From NCBI GenBank assembly GCA_045117995.1, contig JBGUOH010000005.1, positions 1 to 64,000 on the forward strand: a stretch of DNA of 64,000 nucleotides, given 5' to 3'. Of the stretch, positions 44,701-51,209 are shown piece after piece (the first letter of the stretch is position 1; the number at the start of each line of letters is the position of its first letter). A model generated the notes under the pieces. That model was not told where the DNA came from. It searched no databases and worked only from the letters and a program-made list of their open reading frames with translations. Source of the DNA: RUG14515 sp045117995 (GTDB lineage Bacteria; Bacillota_I; Bacilli_A; RFN20; CAG-826). Both the position numbers and the translations under genes were made by a program.

Positions 44701-45178
44701 GTGGGGTGCTATTAGAAGAGCAGCCAAAGAAGCATTATACGTCTACGCTAATTCATTCATGACCAATAAAGGTTTAATCCAATCCACAGATGATATTGAA
44801 GTTATTATCGATAAAGAAATCCGCGTTGGTGATGATGTTAATATCTCCGTTAATAATAAATCTAATGGTCTCACCTTAGTGGTGGATAAAGATACTCCAT
44901 TACCAGAAGGATTAAAACTTGAGAATAACACTATTACTGGTAAACCAGTAAAAGAAGGCTCATATACTGTTAACTTCTTACTAAAATCTGGTGATGAAAT
45001 CAAATCAGGTAAAGAAGTTAAACTTGAAATATTGCCAGCCCAAGAAGGCTCAAAGATTGTAGCAAAGAAGAAAGGCTGCTTTGGTGAACTCAATAGTTCA
45101 ATTCTTGCTACTGGCTTAGTGGGCTTATCTGTAATCGCCTTGATTATCGCTAAGAAAAGAAAAGAAAGATTAGCGTAA
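41795..45178 (+). CDS. Membrane-anchored glycoside hydrolase family 3, permuted domain order
   Basis: A 1127-aa secreted GH3 enzyme. An N-terminal signal anchor (about 5-22) is followed by the GH3 C-terminal-type domain (DEGMILLKNDGFLPF, about 56-70, to IIWMGLPGDTG and NPSGRTVDTW), a fibronectin-III-like domain (PFGYGLSYT to about 560), and only then the GH3 N-terminal catalytic domain (about 690-985), with GPNASVRRSPFGGKNFE, THFGYGGQE and the nucleophile Asp in GDILTDM. This permuted order is known in a subset of GH3 enzymes. A putative Ig domain (LPEGLKLENNTITGKP) and a C-terminal membrane helix with KKRKERLA anchor it. The substrate, a beta-glucoside or similar, is unknown. SD AGGAG precedes the ATG. 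Confidence 0.85.
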   Translation: MKRKTLLSAAILALALPVALSQRFTANNAQYIGDYTEKKPYIEHGIKVNEQICDEGMILLKNDGFLPFKNVKKISIVGKNAFNFNTGAGARAASGPLDVNPINLEDAFKDVGFEINQTVMDFYGRRGNTYGWNNNTASGPGRSNGNDSWKGNSQVQIGETPISLYSQEVLNSFDQYKDVAIQFITREGSEGCDMKAIDARDYDPASNSNLPSGVQMDEMNKNHALQMSDNERELFNELKKHFQHVVIVLNTPVSFECDLLQKDSKVSGIIWMGLPGDTGITSLVNILTGKVNPSGRTVDTWARDFKEDPTYQNFSDNSQTNTNIMDFALSNNRSKKVYVPQDTMFNADGSPVISYGSDKMYMNHEEPRWYNETYKVVQGGVNGVRPSAYVTFEEDIYRDYRYYETKYADLAAYDKAVADNWYNGNKGVVYPFGYGLSYTKFETKLVGSNYNKKTNFAADSKNVEIVVNVKNTGDVAGKEVVQAYFKAPYIQGEIEKPYEVLCAFAKTKLLAPGESQNIKLSFNLQDVASYDYQDKNHNGFKGYELDAGTYHISINKNAHEVIDEFEVKLEQGIKYENDRYTGKKVENRFSNNNLDSSLPLANDVGYALMSRADMNATFPKHPTYADRTLKAGSKVEEYLTTEFDLIDEEILKKGYFLPSEAIVTKQQATGWAQGKTSDVTLKINEMRGVPFDDPKWDKLINQLTFSDLTKFSYTHGMASQEVSSIGKSRTSDNYASGCARYVFFAHNTLVASTWNVELAEKEGNAFGTACNIANLACWAGPNASVRRSPFGGKNFECYSSDPLITGRMCAKLTKAAQDKGVIIYATHFGYGGQEKNREGLIAYESEQALREIDLKPFQIIVEEGKGRGIQTSHNRLGLREVQSSYQLLHKVLREEWGFQGDILTDMHHSGNSAINFKCYECADYNIIGGVNGLVDQSGGYFGANQAKWDNEIGAPVLEYNDTKYVSYTLWGAIRRAAKEALYVYANSFMTNKGLIQSTDDIEVIIDKEIRVGDDVNISVNNKSNGLTLVVDKDTPLPEGLKLENNTITGKPVKEGSYTVNFLLKSGDEIKSGKEVKLEILPAQEGSKIVAKKKGCFGELNSSILATGLVGLSVIALIIAKKRKERLA

Positions 45179-45194
45179 TCCACGTTCACTTAAT

Positions 45195-45224
45195 AAACAC
45201 CATCGAAAAGGTGGTGTTTTCAAT
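45195..45224 (+). terminator. Intrinsic terminator after the GH3 gene
   Basis: Hairpin ACACCATC-GAAAA-GGTGGTGT followed by TTTCAATTT. Confidence 0.8.
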
Positions 45225-45240
45225 TTCTCAATCGTTATTA

Positions 45241-45270
45241 TTGAAAATAATTAACTATTGAATGTATAAT
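45241..45270 (+). promoter_or_regulatory. Promoter of eno
   Basis: TTGAAA (45241-45246), 18-bp spacer, TATAAT (45265-45270). The leader of about 25 bases carries AAAGGAGAA. Confidence 0.8.
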
Positions 45271-45301
45271 ATCTCCGGTCATTAAAAGGAGAATTATTCA
45301 A

Positions 45302-46600
45302 ATGGCAAAAATTACATATGTTCATGGTCGTGAAGTATTAGACTCTCGTGGCAACCCAACAGTTGAAGTTGAAGTTCGCTTAGACGATGGTACTCGCGCT
45401 TCAGCAATCGTCCCATCCGGTGCTTCCACAGGTGAATCCGAAGCTCTCGAATTAAGAGATGGTGACAAAGCAAGATATTTAGGCAAAGGTGTCTTAAAAG
45501 CCGTTAAGAATGTTAACGAAGTTATCGCTCCAGCAGTCTTAGGTTTAGAAGCCACACAACAAAACAAATTAGATGCTCTCTTACTCAAATTAGATGGTAC
45601 TCCATTCAAAAAGAACTTAGGCGCTAACGCTACATTAGGCGTTTCCTTAGCCGTTGCTAGAGCTGCTGCTCAAAGCTTAGATATGCCATTATATCGTTAC
45701 ATCGGTGGTGCTAATGCTAAAGTTTTACCAACACCATGTATGAACGTTATCAACGGTGGTGCTCACGCTGAATCCACAGTTGACTTCCAAGAATTCTTCA
45801 TCATCCCAGCTGGCTTTGATACATTCCGTGAAGCCTTAAGAGCTGGTGTTGAAGTCTTCCACGCTTTAAAGAAAGTCGTTAAAGGCAAAGGTTATGAAAC
45901 TGGTGTCGGTGACGAAGGTGGTTTCGCTCCATCCTGCAAGAATGGTAACGAAGAACCATTAGAATTAATCGAAGAAGCTATTAAGAATGCTGGCTACGAA
46001 GTTGGCAAACAAATCTTCTTAGGTATGGACGTTGCTTCCTCTGAATTCTATGATCCAAAAACCGGTAAATACACATTAGAGAAATCCGGTGAAGGTTCCT
46101 ATGATAGCAAGGGCTTCATTGCTTACTTAGAAAAGTTAGTCAAAGATCACCCAGCCATCATCACCATCGAAGATGGTTTAGCAGAATCTGACTGGGAAGG
46201 TTGGGCTCTCTTAACCAAAGAACTCGGTGGCAAGATCCAACTCGTTGGTGACGACTTATTCGTTACAAATCCTGCCTTCTTAAGAAAAGGTATCGACAAC
46301 AACGTTGCTAACTCCATCCTCATCAAGGTTAACCAAATCGGTACATTAACCGAAACATTAGACGCCATCCGTTTAGCACAAACAAATGCTTACACCACAA
46401 TGGTTTCCCACCGTTCTGGTGAAACAGAAGACGTCACAATCGCTGACTTAGCCGTCGCGGTTAACGCTGGTCAAATCAAAACCGGTTCTGCTTCTAGAAC
46501 AGACCGTATGGCCAAATACAACCAATTATTAAGAATTGAAGAAGAATTAGGCGACGAAGCTCAATACCTCGGCTTAAAGGCCTTCAAAAACCAAAAGTAA
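45302..46600 (+). CDS. eno: Enolase
   Basis: A 432-aa glycolytic enzyme turning 2-phosphoglycerate into phosphoenolpyruvate. The start (VHGREVLDSRGNPTVEVE), IPSGAST-type loop (VPSGASTGESEALELRD), GDDLFVTN with the metal Asp, and SHRSGETEDVTIADLAV are all standard. Its codon use is strongly optimised (for example CCA for Pro throughout), as expected for a highly expressed gene. It is a single-gene unit with its own promoter and terminator. Confidence 0.98.
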   Translation: MAKITYVHGREVLDSRGNPTVEVEVRLDDGTRASAIVPSGASTGESEALELRDGDKARYLGKGVLKAVKNVNEVIAPAVLGLEATQQNKLDALLLKLDGTPFKKNLGANATLGVSLAVARAAAQSLDMPLYRYIGGANAKVLPTPCMNVINGGAHAESTVDFQEFFIIPAGFDTFREALRAGVEVFHALKKVVKGKGYETGVGDEGGFAPSCKNGNEEPLELIEEAIKNAGYEVGKQIFLGMDVASSEFYDPKTGKYTLEKSGEGSYDSKGFIAYLEKLVKDHPAIITIEDGLAESDWEGWALLTKELGGKIQLVGDDLFVTNPAFLRKGIDNNVANSILIKVNQIGTLTETLDAIRLAQTNAYTTMVSHRSGETEDVTIADLAVAVNAGQIKTGSASRTDRMAKYNQLLRIEEELGDEAQYLGLKAFKNQK

Positions 46601-46621
46601 TTAGGTTTAACAAAAACAAAT

Positions 46622-46650
46622 AAAGCTCTTGGGAAACCAAGGGCTTTTCT
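46622..46650 (+). terminator. Intrinsic terminator after eno
   Basis: Hairpin AAGCTCTTGG-GAAA-CCAAGGGCTT followed by TTCTTAT. Confidence 0.85.
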
Positions 46651-46664
46651 TATAGAATAAGAAT

Positions 46665-47351
46665 ATGAAACAAATCGTTGATATCTTAAAAAGCAAACAG
46701 GATTTAAAGTACCGTCAAATGCAGTTCTCTATTATTCCTAATATTGATCCTGAAACTATCATTGGTGTCCGTACTCCTGATCTTAAAGAAATAGCGAAAT
46801 CTCTAAATGGTAGTGAGCTCGCTAAAAAGTTTTTAGGTAAGTTACCACACAAGTACTTTGAAGAGAACCAACTACATTCCTTTTTAATATCATTAAATAA
46901 GGATTATAAAGAGACTTTAAGGGAGATCAATGAATTCCTTCCTTACATTGATAATTGGGCCACCTGTGACCAATTATGCCCTAAAGCTTTTAATAAGCAT
47001 AAAGACACTTTAATAAGTGAAATAAAGAAATGGTTAGAGATTGACCATCTCTACACAAAACGCTTCGCTATTAAGATGTTAATGAGTCTTTATCTAGATG
47101 ATGACTTCAAAGAAGAATATCTAGAACTAGTTAGTAAAGTCAAAAGTGATGAATATTATCTTAATATGATGATTGCCTGGTACTTCGCTACCGCCTTAGC
47201 GAAACAATACGATTCCTCTATTAAATATATAAAGGAAAAGAGATTACCTCCTTGGGTGCATAATAAGACAATCCAAAAAGCAGTGGAGTCATATCGTATT
47301 ACAGACGAACAAAAGATATATCTAAAGACCCTAAAGGTACAAAAAAACTGA
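46665..47351 (+). CDS. DNA alkylation repair protein, AlkD-like
   Basis: A 228-aa all-helical HEAT-repeat protein of the DNA_alkylation family. It has the typical start with IIGVRTPDLKEIAK (about 32-45), the central NWATCDQLCPKAF and the later KRFAIKMLMSLYL and MIAWYFATALAK segments. Family members include AlkD glycosylases, but related small proteins have other or unknown roles. TAGAAT (46653-46658) ends six bases before the ATG and no SD is present, so it is probably leaderless. Confidence 0.85.
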   Translation: MKQIVDILKSKQDLKYRQMQFSIIPNIDPETIIGVRTPDLKEIAKSLNGSELAKKFLGKLPHKYFEENQLHSFLISLNKDYKETLREINEFLPYIDNWATCDQLCPKAFNKHKDTLISEIKKWLEIDHLYTKRFAIKMLMSLYLDDDFKEEYLELVSKVKSDEYYLNMMIAWYFATALAKQYDSSIKYIKEKRLPPWVHNKTIQKAVESYRITDEQKIYLKTLKVQKN

Positions 47352-47375
47352 GTTTTGCAACTCAGTATTTTTTTA
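47341..47375. terminator. Bidirectional terminator between the AlkD-like gene and the tRNA cluster
   Basis: Hairpin ACTGAGTT-TTGC-AACTCAGT with A-run on the 5' side and T-run on the 3' side, so it serves both converging units. Confidence 0.85.
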
Positions 47376-47378
47376 AGT

Positions 47379-47465
47379 TGGTGCCCGGGACCGGAATCGA
47401 ACCGGTACGGTATCGCTACCGCAGGATTTTAAGTCCTGTGCGTCTACCTATTCCGCCACCTGGGC
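47379..47465 (-). tRNA. tRNA-Leu (TAA)
   Basis: Class II tRNA with long variable arm and encoded CCA. The anticodon loop on the minus strand reads CTTAAAA, anticodon TAA. The acceptor stem GCCCAGG/CCCGGGC has an A-C mismatch at the fifth pair. Confidence 0.93.
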
Positions 47466-47471
47466 ACTTTC

Positions 47472-47547
47472 TGGTCACTCTCTGGAGAATCGAACTCCAG
47501 ACCCCTTGATTAAAAGTCAAGTGCTCTACCGGCTGAGCTAGAGAGTG
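47472..47547 (-). tRNA. tRNA-Lys (TTT)
   Basis: Full cloverleaf with CCA; acceptor CACTCTC/GAGAGTG and anticodon loop CTTTTAA, anticodon TTT. Confidence 0.95.
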
Positions 47548-47554
47548 AATGCTT

Positions 47555-47630
47555 TGGCTGGGGTGACTGGGATCGAACCAGTGAGATGACAGAGTCAAAG
47601 TCTGTTGCCTTACCGCTTGGCTACACCCCA
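47555..47630 (-). tRNA. tRNA-Gln (TTG)
   Basis: Full cloverleaf with CCA; acceptor TGGGGTG/CACCCCA and anticodon loop CTTTGAC, anticodon TTG. Confidence 0.95.
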
Positions 47631-47640
47631 ACAACCTTGA

Positions 47641-47726
47641 TGGTGGGAGGGGGCAGATTCGAACTGCCGAAACCAGTAGGTAGCAGATTTACAGTCTGCC
47701 GCGTTTAGCCTCTTCGCTACCCTCCC
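47641..47726 (-). tRNA. tRNA-Tyr (GTA)
   Basis: Class II tRNA with CCA; acceptor GGGAGGG with its complement and anticodon loop CTGTAAA, anticodon GTA. Confidence 0.95.
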
Positions 47727-47755
47727 ATCTCATAGATGGGTTTTACGCATTTAAG

Positions 47756-47831
47756 TGGTGGATGCTGACGGGCTCGAACCGCCGACCCCCACCTTGTAAG
47801 GGTGATGCTCTCCCAGCTGAGCTAAGCATCC
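47756..47831 (-). tRNA. tRNA-Val (TAC)
   Basis: Full cloverleaf with CCA; acceptor GGATGCT/AGCATCC and anticodon loop CTTACAA, anticodon TAC. It is the first gene of the minus-strand cluster Val-Tyr-Gln-Lys-Leu. Confidence 0.95.
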
Positions 47832-47851
47832 GATTAACAATGCGCCTAAAT

Positions 47852-47881
47852 AATATATCACTTATATATAAATATAGTCAA
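47852..47881 (-). promoter_or_regulatory. Promoter of the five-tRNA cluster
   Basis: Minus strand: TTGACT (47881-47876), 18-bp spacer, TATATT (47857-47852), about 20 bases before tRNA-Val. Confidence 0.7.
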
Positions 47882-47882
47882 T

Positions 47883-47912
47883 CAAAAAATCGCCTATTTT
47901 GTAAGCGACTTT
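47883..47912 (-). terminator. Intrinsic terminator after pgi
   Basis: Minus strand: AGTCGC...GCGAT hairpin with a long loop followed by TTTTTT. It abuts the tRNA promoter. Confidence 0.6.
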
Positions 47913-47937
47913 CTGAATATTAAACTATCAATAGTTT

Positions 47938-49215
47938 CTAGTAACCTTTTTTGCCTAAAAGGTGGAACATATTCTTCTTATAAACTTCCACACCTGGTTG
48001 GTTAAATGGATTGATTTCAAGCATATATGCACTCATCGCGCACGCTCTCATGAAGAAGTAGAATAAGTAACCAAGATTGTAAGCATCTAATTTATCGAGA
48101 TAAATCACGTTACATGGGACACCGCCGTCTTCATGGGCTTGTAATGTACCTTCAAAGGCTTTTTGGTTAACGAACGCTAAGTTCTTACCTTCTAGGTAAT
48201 TAAGACCATCAAGATCGTCTTCATCGTGTGGAATGACGATGTCATCTTTTGGATTTAAAACATTGATAATGGTTTCAAATAATAATGGTGTACCGTCTTG
48301 GACATATTGACCTAAGCTATGTAAGTCTGTAGAGAATGTTGCACTGCTTGGATAAAGACCTTTATGTTCTTTACCTTCTGATTCGCCAAATAATTGTTTA
48401 AGCCATTCACTGATTTGACTCATTTGTGGTTCATATGTGATATACATTTCCACTGGTTTATTGTGACGATACATATAATCTCTCATCACAGCGTATTGAT
48501 AACACTTATTAATGGCGAGTGGTTGAGTTTGAATTTCTTCTCTAGCTTGTTTCGCACCGTTAATTAATGCTTCCACATCAATACCCGCACAGGCGAGTGG
48601 GAAAGTACCAACAGCGGTAAAGACACTATAACGACCACCGATATTACCCGGTAAGACATAAGTCTTGTAGCCTTCGTTAGTGGCTAATGTTTTTAATGCA
48701 CCTTTTTCTTTATCGGTAGTGGCAAAGATGGCTTTTCTCGCTTTTTCTTTACCAACTTGTTTTTCTAATAATTCTTTTAAGAGTCTAAAAGAGATACTTG
48801 TTTCAGTGGTGGTGCCACTCTTAGAAATAACGTTAATTGCGAAGTTCTTACCTTTTAAGTAATCCATCACTTGGGAAACATAGTTAGGGGAGAATGTTTG
48901 ACCCATAAAGATAATTTCCAATTTATCTGGGCTCTTTAAACCATTAAGCGCTTCTAGGGCACTGCGTGCGCCTAAATAAGAACCACCGATACCACAGACC
49001 ACTAAGATATCGAAATGTTCTCTCACATACTTAGCGTCATCAATAATGCGTTTTAGTTCGTCCTTATCGTAATTTATTGGCCAATCGACCCAACCTAAAA
49101 AATCATTACCCGCACCTGTTTTGTCCATAATCATCTTATTGATGACTTGCACTTGTTTTTCATAATCGTTGATGATGTTTTTGGTAATGAGCTTGTTTAA
49201 TCTTAAATCTAGCAT
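47938..49215 (-). CDS. pgi: Glucose-6-phosphate isomerase
   Basis: A 425-aa glycolytic isomerase of the shorter Firmicute type. Seen are VCGIGGSYLGARSAL (about 70-84), NVISKSGTTTETSISFR, PGNIGGRYSVFTAVGTFPL and ATFSTDLHSLGQYVQDG. ATG 49215 was chosen because GGGAGA lies before it; a longer ORF would overlap the upstream S1-domain gene. It is the second gene of a two-gene unit with that gene. Confidence 0.96.
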   Translation of the reverse strand: MLDLRLNKLITKNIINDYEKQVQVINKMIMDKTGAGNDFLGWVDWPINYDKDELKRIIDDAKYVREHFDILVVCGIGGSYLGARSALEALNGLKSPDKLEIIFMGQTFSPNYVSQVMDYLKGKNFAINVISKSGTTTETSISFRLLKELLEKQVGKEKARKAIFATTDKEKGALKTLATNEGYKTYVLPGNIGGRYSVFTAVGTFPLACAGIDVEALINGAKQAREEIQTQPLAINKCYQYAVMRDYMYRHNKPVEMYITYEPQMSQISEWLKQLFGESEGKEHKGLYPSSATFSTDLHSLGQYVQDGTPLLFETIINVLNPKDDIVIPHDEDDLDGLNYLEGKNLAFVNQKAFEGTLQAHEDGGVPCNVIYLDKLDAYNLGYLFYFFMRACAMSAYMLEINPFNQPGVEVYKKNMFHLLGKKGY

Positions 49216-49216
49216 A

Positions 49217-49585
49217 TTATTTCTCCCTATCAATTTTTTCGTATGCTTCTTTAATCCAAGAATCTAATTTTTCTTTTAATGGTAAAAATTCATCCTCACT
49301 AGTCGTGGGCATTCTTCTTTGATTAACGTGACTTGTAAACATTTCCTCCTGAGGAACTTGCTTATAAGACACCCTTAAAAATCCATTGTCTTTATCAATG
49401 GAAAGAATCTTAACTTTGATTTGATCTCCAACCGATCCGTACTTTTCAATATCACGGATAAATGAGTCAGAAATCTCTGAAATATGTAATAAACCTGTCG
49501 CTCCATCTTCAAACGACATGAAGAGAGCATAAGGCTTAACATTATAGACTGTCCCTATGACTAATTGGCCAACTTGATACTTCAT
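49217..49585 (-). CDS. S1-domain RNA-binding protein (YabR/general stress protein 13-like)
   Basis: A 122-aa protein with one S1 RNA-binding domain at residues about 1-75: VGQLVIGTVYNVKPYALFMSF, then GLLHISEISDSF and VKILSIDKDNGFLRVSYK. The C-terminal 45 residues are charged and low in homology. Such proteins bind ribosomes or RNA in Firmicutes. ATG 49585 was chosen because AGGTGAG lies just upstream; a GTG start would fall inside that SD. A TATAAT box lies 11 bases before the ATG, so the leader is very short. It is coupled to pgi, one base away. Confidence 0.8.
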   Translation of the reverse strand: MKYQVGQLVIGTVYNVKPYALFMSFEDGATGLLHISEISDSFIRDIEKYGSVGDQIKVKILSIDKDNGFLRVSYKQVPQEEMFTSHVNQRRMPTTSEDEFLPLKEKLDSWIKEAYEKIDREK

Positions 49586-49621
49586 AATACTCACCTATTA
49601 TAACTAGATGATAGCATTGAA

Positions 49622-49650
49622 TAAAAAGAAAAGGTAGAAAAATCTACCTT
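49622..49650 (-). terminator. Intrinsic terminator after the HAD gene
   Basis: Minus strand: AAGGTAGA-TTTT-TCTACCTT followed by TTCTTTTT. It also covers the end of the HAD coding sequence. Confidence 0.8.
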
Positions 49651-50479
49651 ATTTATTCGCTAAAGCAATCTCTTTTCTCTTCAATTTTTCTTGCGCAGAA
49701 ATCAAATCAATGAGCATTTTGACGACTTTATCCATCTCACCATTAGCGCTGTAATCGGCTTCAACGATGAAGTCACAACGGTTGTCATCATAGATTTGTT
49801 GAACGACTTCTCTATCATCCTTTGGATGAATAGCGATACTGTGACCGCCGTTTTTCTTAACGAGAGTCATACTTGGAATATCAGTCATTCCATCACCAAC
49901 ATAGATGATGTTTTTGTATTCAACACGGTGATCAGGTGTCTTTTCATTAACACCAGCATCATCGGTAGCTTTAATTGCGCCTTTAGCAATACGGAAGAAG
50001 AATTGTGTTTTTTGTGTGAAGTTAATTGCCATCTTTGGCCAGCAAGCTTCACCGTTTTCATCATAGAGGAATTCACAACCATAAACTTGTTTGAATTCGT
50101 CATAGATGGAACAACCTTCAACGATTTCTTTTGTACCACTAGAAACTAAGTAGTGCTCAACTTGAATACCTCTTTCAGCAGCGTATTCGTTAATACGTTT
50201 GAACCAAGTGGTGACACCTGGGAAGAACTTAATGTCTTTACCGCATTCTTTAAGATACTCTTTGGTGAGCTTAATGCCCTTTTCACGAGCAATCTTAATC
50301 ATGCAGTACATATATGAAAGAATTCTTTCAACTTCAAATTGTTTTGATAATTTTCCTGTTTCACCCCAGAACTCATCAGGAGTCATGCCAAGGTTTGGAA
50401 TAAAGGTGTAATTCTGCATATCGGTAGTGGATAATGTTTTATCAAAGTCATACAGAATTGCGACGATAGGTTTTGCCAT
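49649..50479 (-). CDS. HAD-superfamily phosphatase
   Basis: A 276-aa cytosolic HAD hydrolase. Motif I is YDFDKTLS with the nucleophile Asp near residue 11, motif II is LVSSGTKEIVEG, and motif IV is VGDGMTDIPSM. The helical cap resembles phosphoserine-phosphatase-like members. The substrate is not readable. ATG 50479 was chosen because TTGGAGGTTATAACT precedes it. It is a single-gene unit. Confidence 0.88.
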   Translation of the reverse strand: MAKPIVAILYDFDKTLSTTDMQNYTFIPNLGMTPDEFWGETGKLSKQFEVERILSYMYCMIKIAREKGIKLTKEYLKECGKDIKFFPGVTTWFKRINEYAAERGIQVEHYLVSSGTKEIVEGCSIYDEFKQVYGCEFLYDENGEACWPKMAINFTQKTQFFFRIAKGAIKATDDAGVNEKTPDHRVEYKNIIYVGDGMTDIPSMTLVKKNGGHSIAIHPKDDREVVQQIYDDNRCDFIVEADYSANGEMDKVVKMLIDLISAQEKLKRKEIALANK

Positions 50480-50559
50480 AGTTATAACCTCCAATTAATA
50501 TTATCTCAAATTTTGATAATATTAGTCAACTTTATGTATCTCACGTCAATTGACTGTGC

Positions 50560-50565
50560 TACAAT
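50560..50565 (+). promoter_or_regulatory. Extended -10 of the LemA-like gene, leaderless arrangement
   Basis: TGC-TACAAT at 50557-50565, with the ATG at 50572 exactly six bases later and no SD. Confidence 0.6.
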
Positions 50566-50571
50566 GCTCGT

Positions 50572-51102
50572 ATGGAATTAGCGCTCATTATCCTTCGTAA
50601 CATTGCTATCGCGATTGTGGGTTTATACGCAGTCTTTCTTGTTATAGACATCATCTTTGTGGTGTCTTTCTCGTCTATTCTTTCACATCACGGTCGTGAT
50701 TTATTCTTGGTTTTAACCAACAAAAAGGATAATTTAGATAAGCTTGCTATGCTCATTAATAAACACAACATCAAAGTGGATAAAAAGCAAGTGGACGCTT
50801 TAGCGAACTTCGATTTAAAGGTTATTGAAACCCAAGATGGAGAAGACGCTAAAAAGGCCAGAGAATTGCTAACCTCTATTTCTGAGTATTTCATGTATGT
50901 CGCAAGAGACAACGATAAAGTGATGAACGATTCAGAATTTGAACTCATCTCCGGTAACGTTGAAGAGTCAGAAAAACTCTACCGTCAACATGTCGTGTTA
51001 TATAACGCTGACGTCCTCGGTTATAACTTCTGGATTTCTTTCTTCCCAACCAGATTTATCTACAAAATACTTAAGTTAAAACCTAAAGATATTATCAATT
51101 AA
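50572..51102 (+). CDS. LemA-like membrane protein, function unknown
   Basis: A 176-aa protein with one N-terminal membrane segment (about 5-37) and a helical cytosolic or extracytoplasmic part. The C-terminal segment LYRQHVVLYNADVLGYNFWISFFPTRF recalls the LemA ending (YN..V..YN, then FP), of which VVLYNADVLGYNFWISFFP is the key part. The central LemA motif is not recognisable. I treat it as a divergent LemA-like protein with no known reaction. It has its own extended -10 and terminator. Confidence 0.6.
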   Translation: MELALIILRNIAIAIVGLYAVFLVIDIIFVVSFSSILSHHGRDLFLVLTNKKDNLDKLAMLINKHNIKVDKKQVDALANFDLKVIETQDGEDAKKARELLTSISEYFMYVARDNDKVMNDSEFELISGNVEESEKLYRQHVVLYNADVLGYNFWISFFPTRFIYKILKLKPKDIIN

Positions 51103-51130
51103 AAGGCACATAAATATGTGCTTTTTTCTT
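51103..51130 (+). terminator. Intrinsic terminator after the LemA-like gene
   Basis: Hairpin AAGGCACAT-AA-ATATGTGCTT followed by TTTTCTTG; it overlaps the next promoter's -35. Confidence 0.8.
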
Positions 51131-51157
51131 GTCTATATAATAGGGTTTATATACAAT
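51129..51157 (+). promoter_or_regulatory. Promoter of the M3 peptidase gene
   Basis: TTGTCT (51129-51134), 17-bp spacer, TACAAT (51152-51157). The transcript starts near 51164 and opens with a perfect hairpin GGCTGA-TAAT-TCAGCC (51167-51182), which may stabilise the mRNA 5' end. Confidence 0.7.
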
Positions 51158-51209
51158 AGGAAAGACGGCTGATAATTCAGCCATGTGATATTAAGAAAGG
51201 AAATAATTT

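Noticed and set aside
49691..50149. A 152-codon plus-strand ORF opposite the HAD gene
   Set aside because: It mirrors the minus-strand HAD gene, which has all catalytic motifs and an SD; the plus ORF has no SD or family features.
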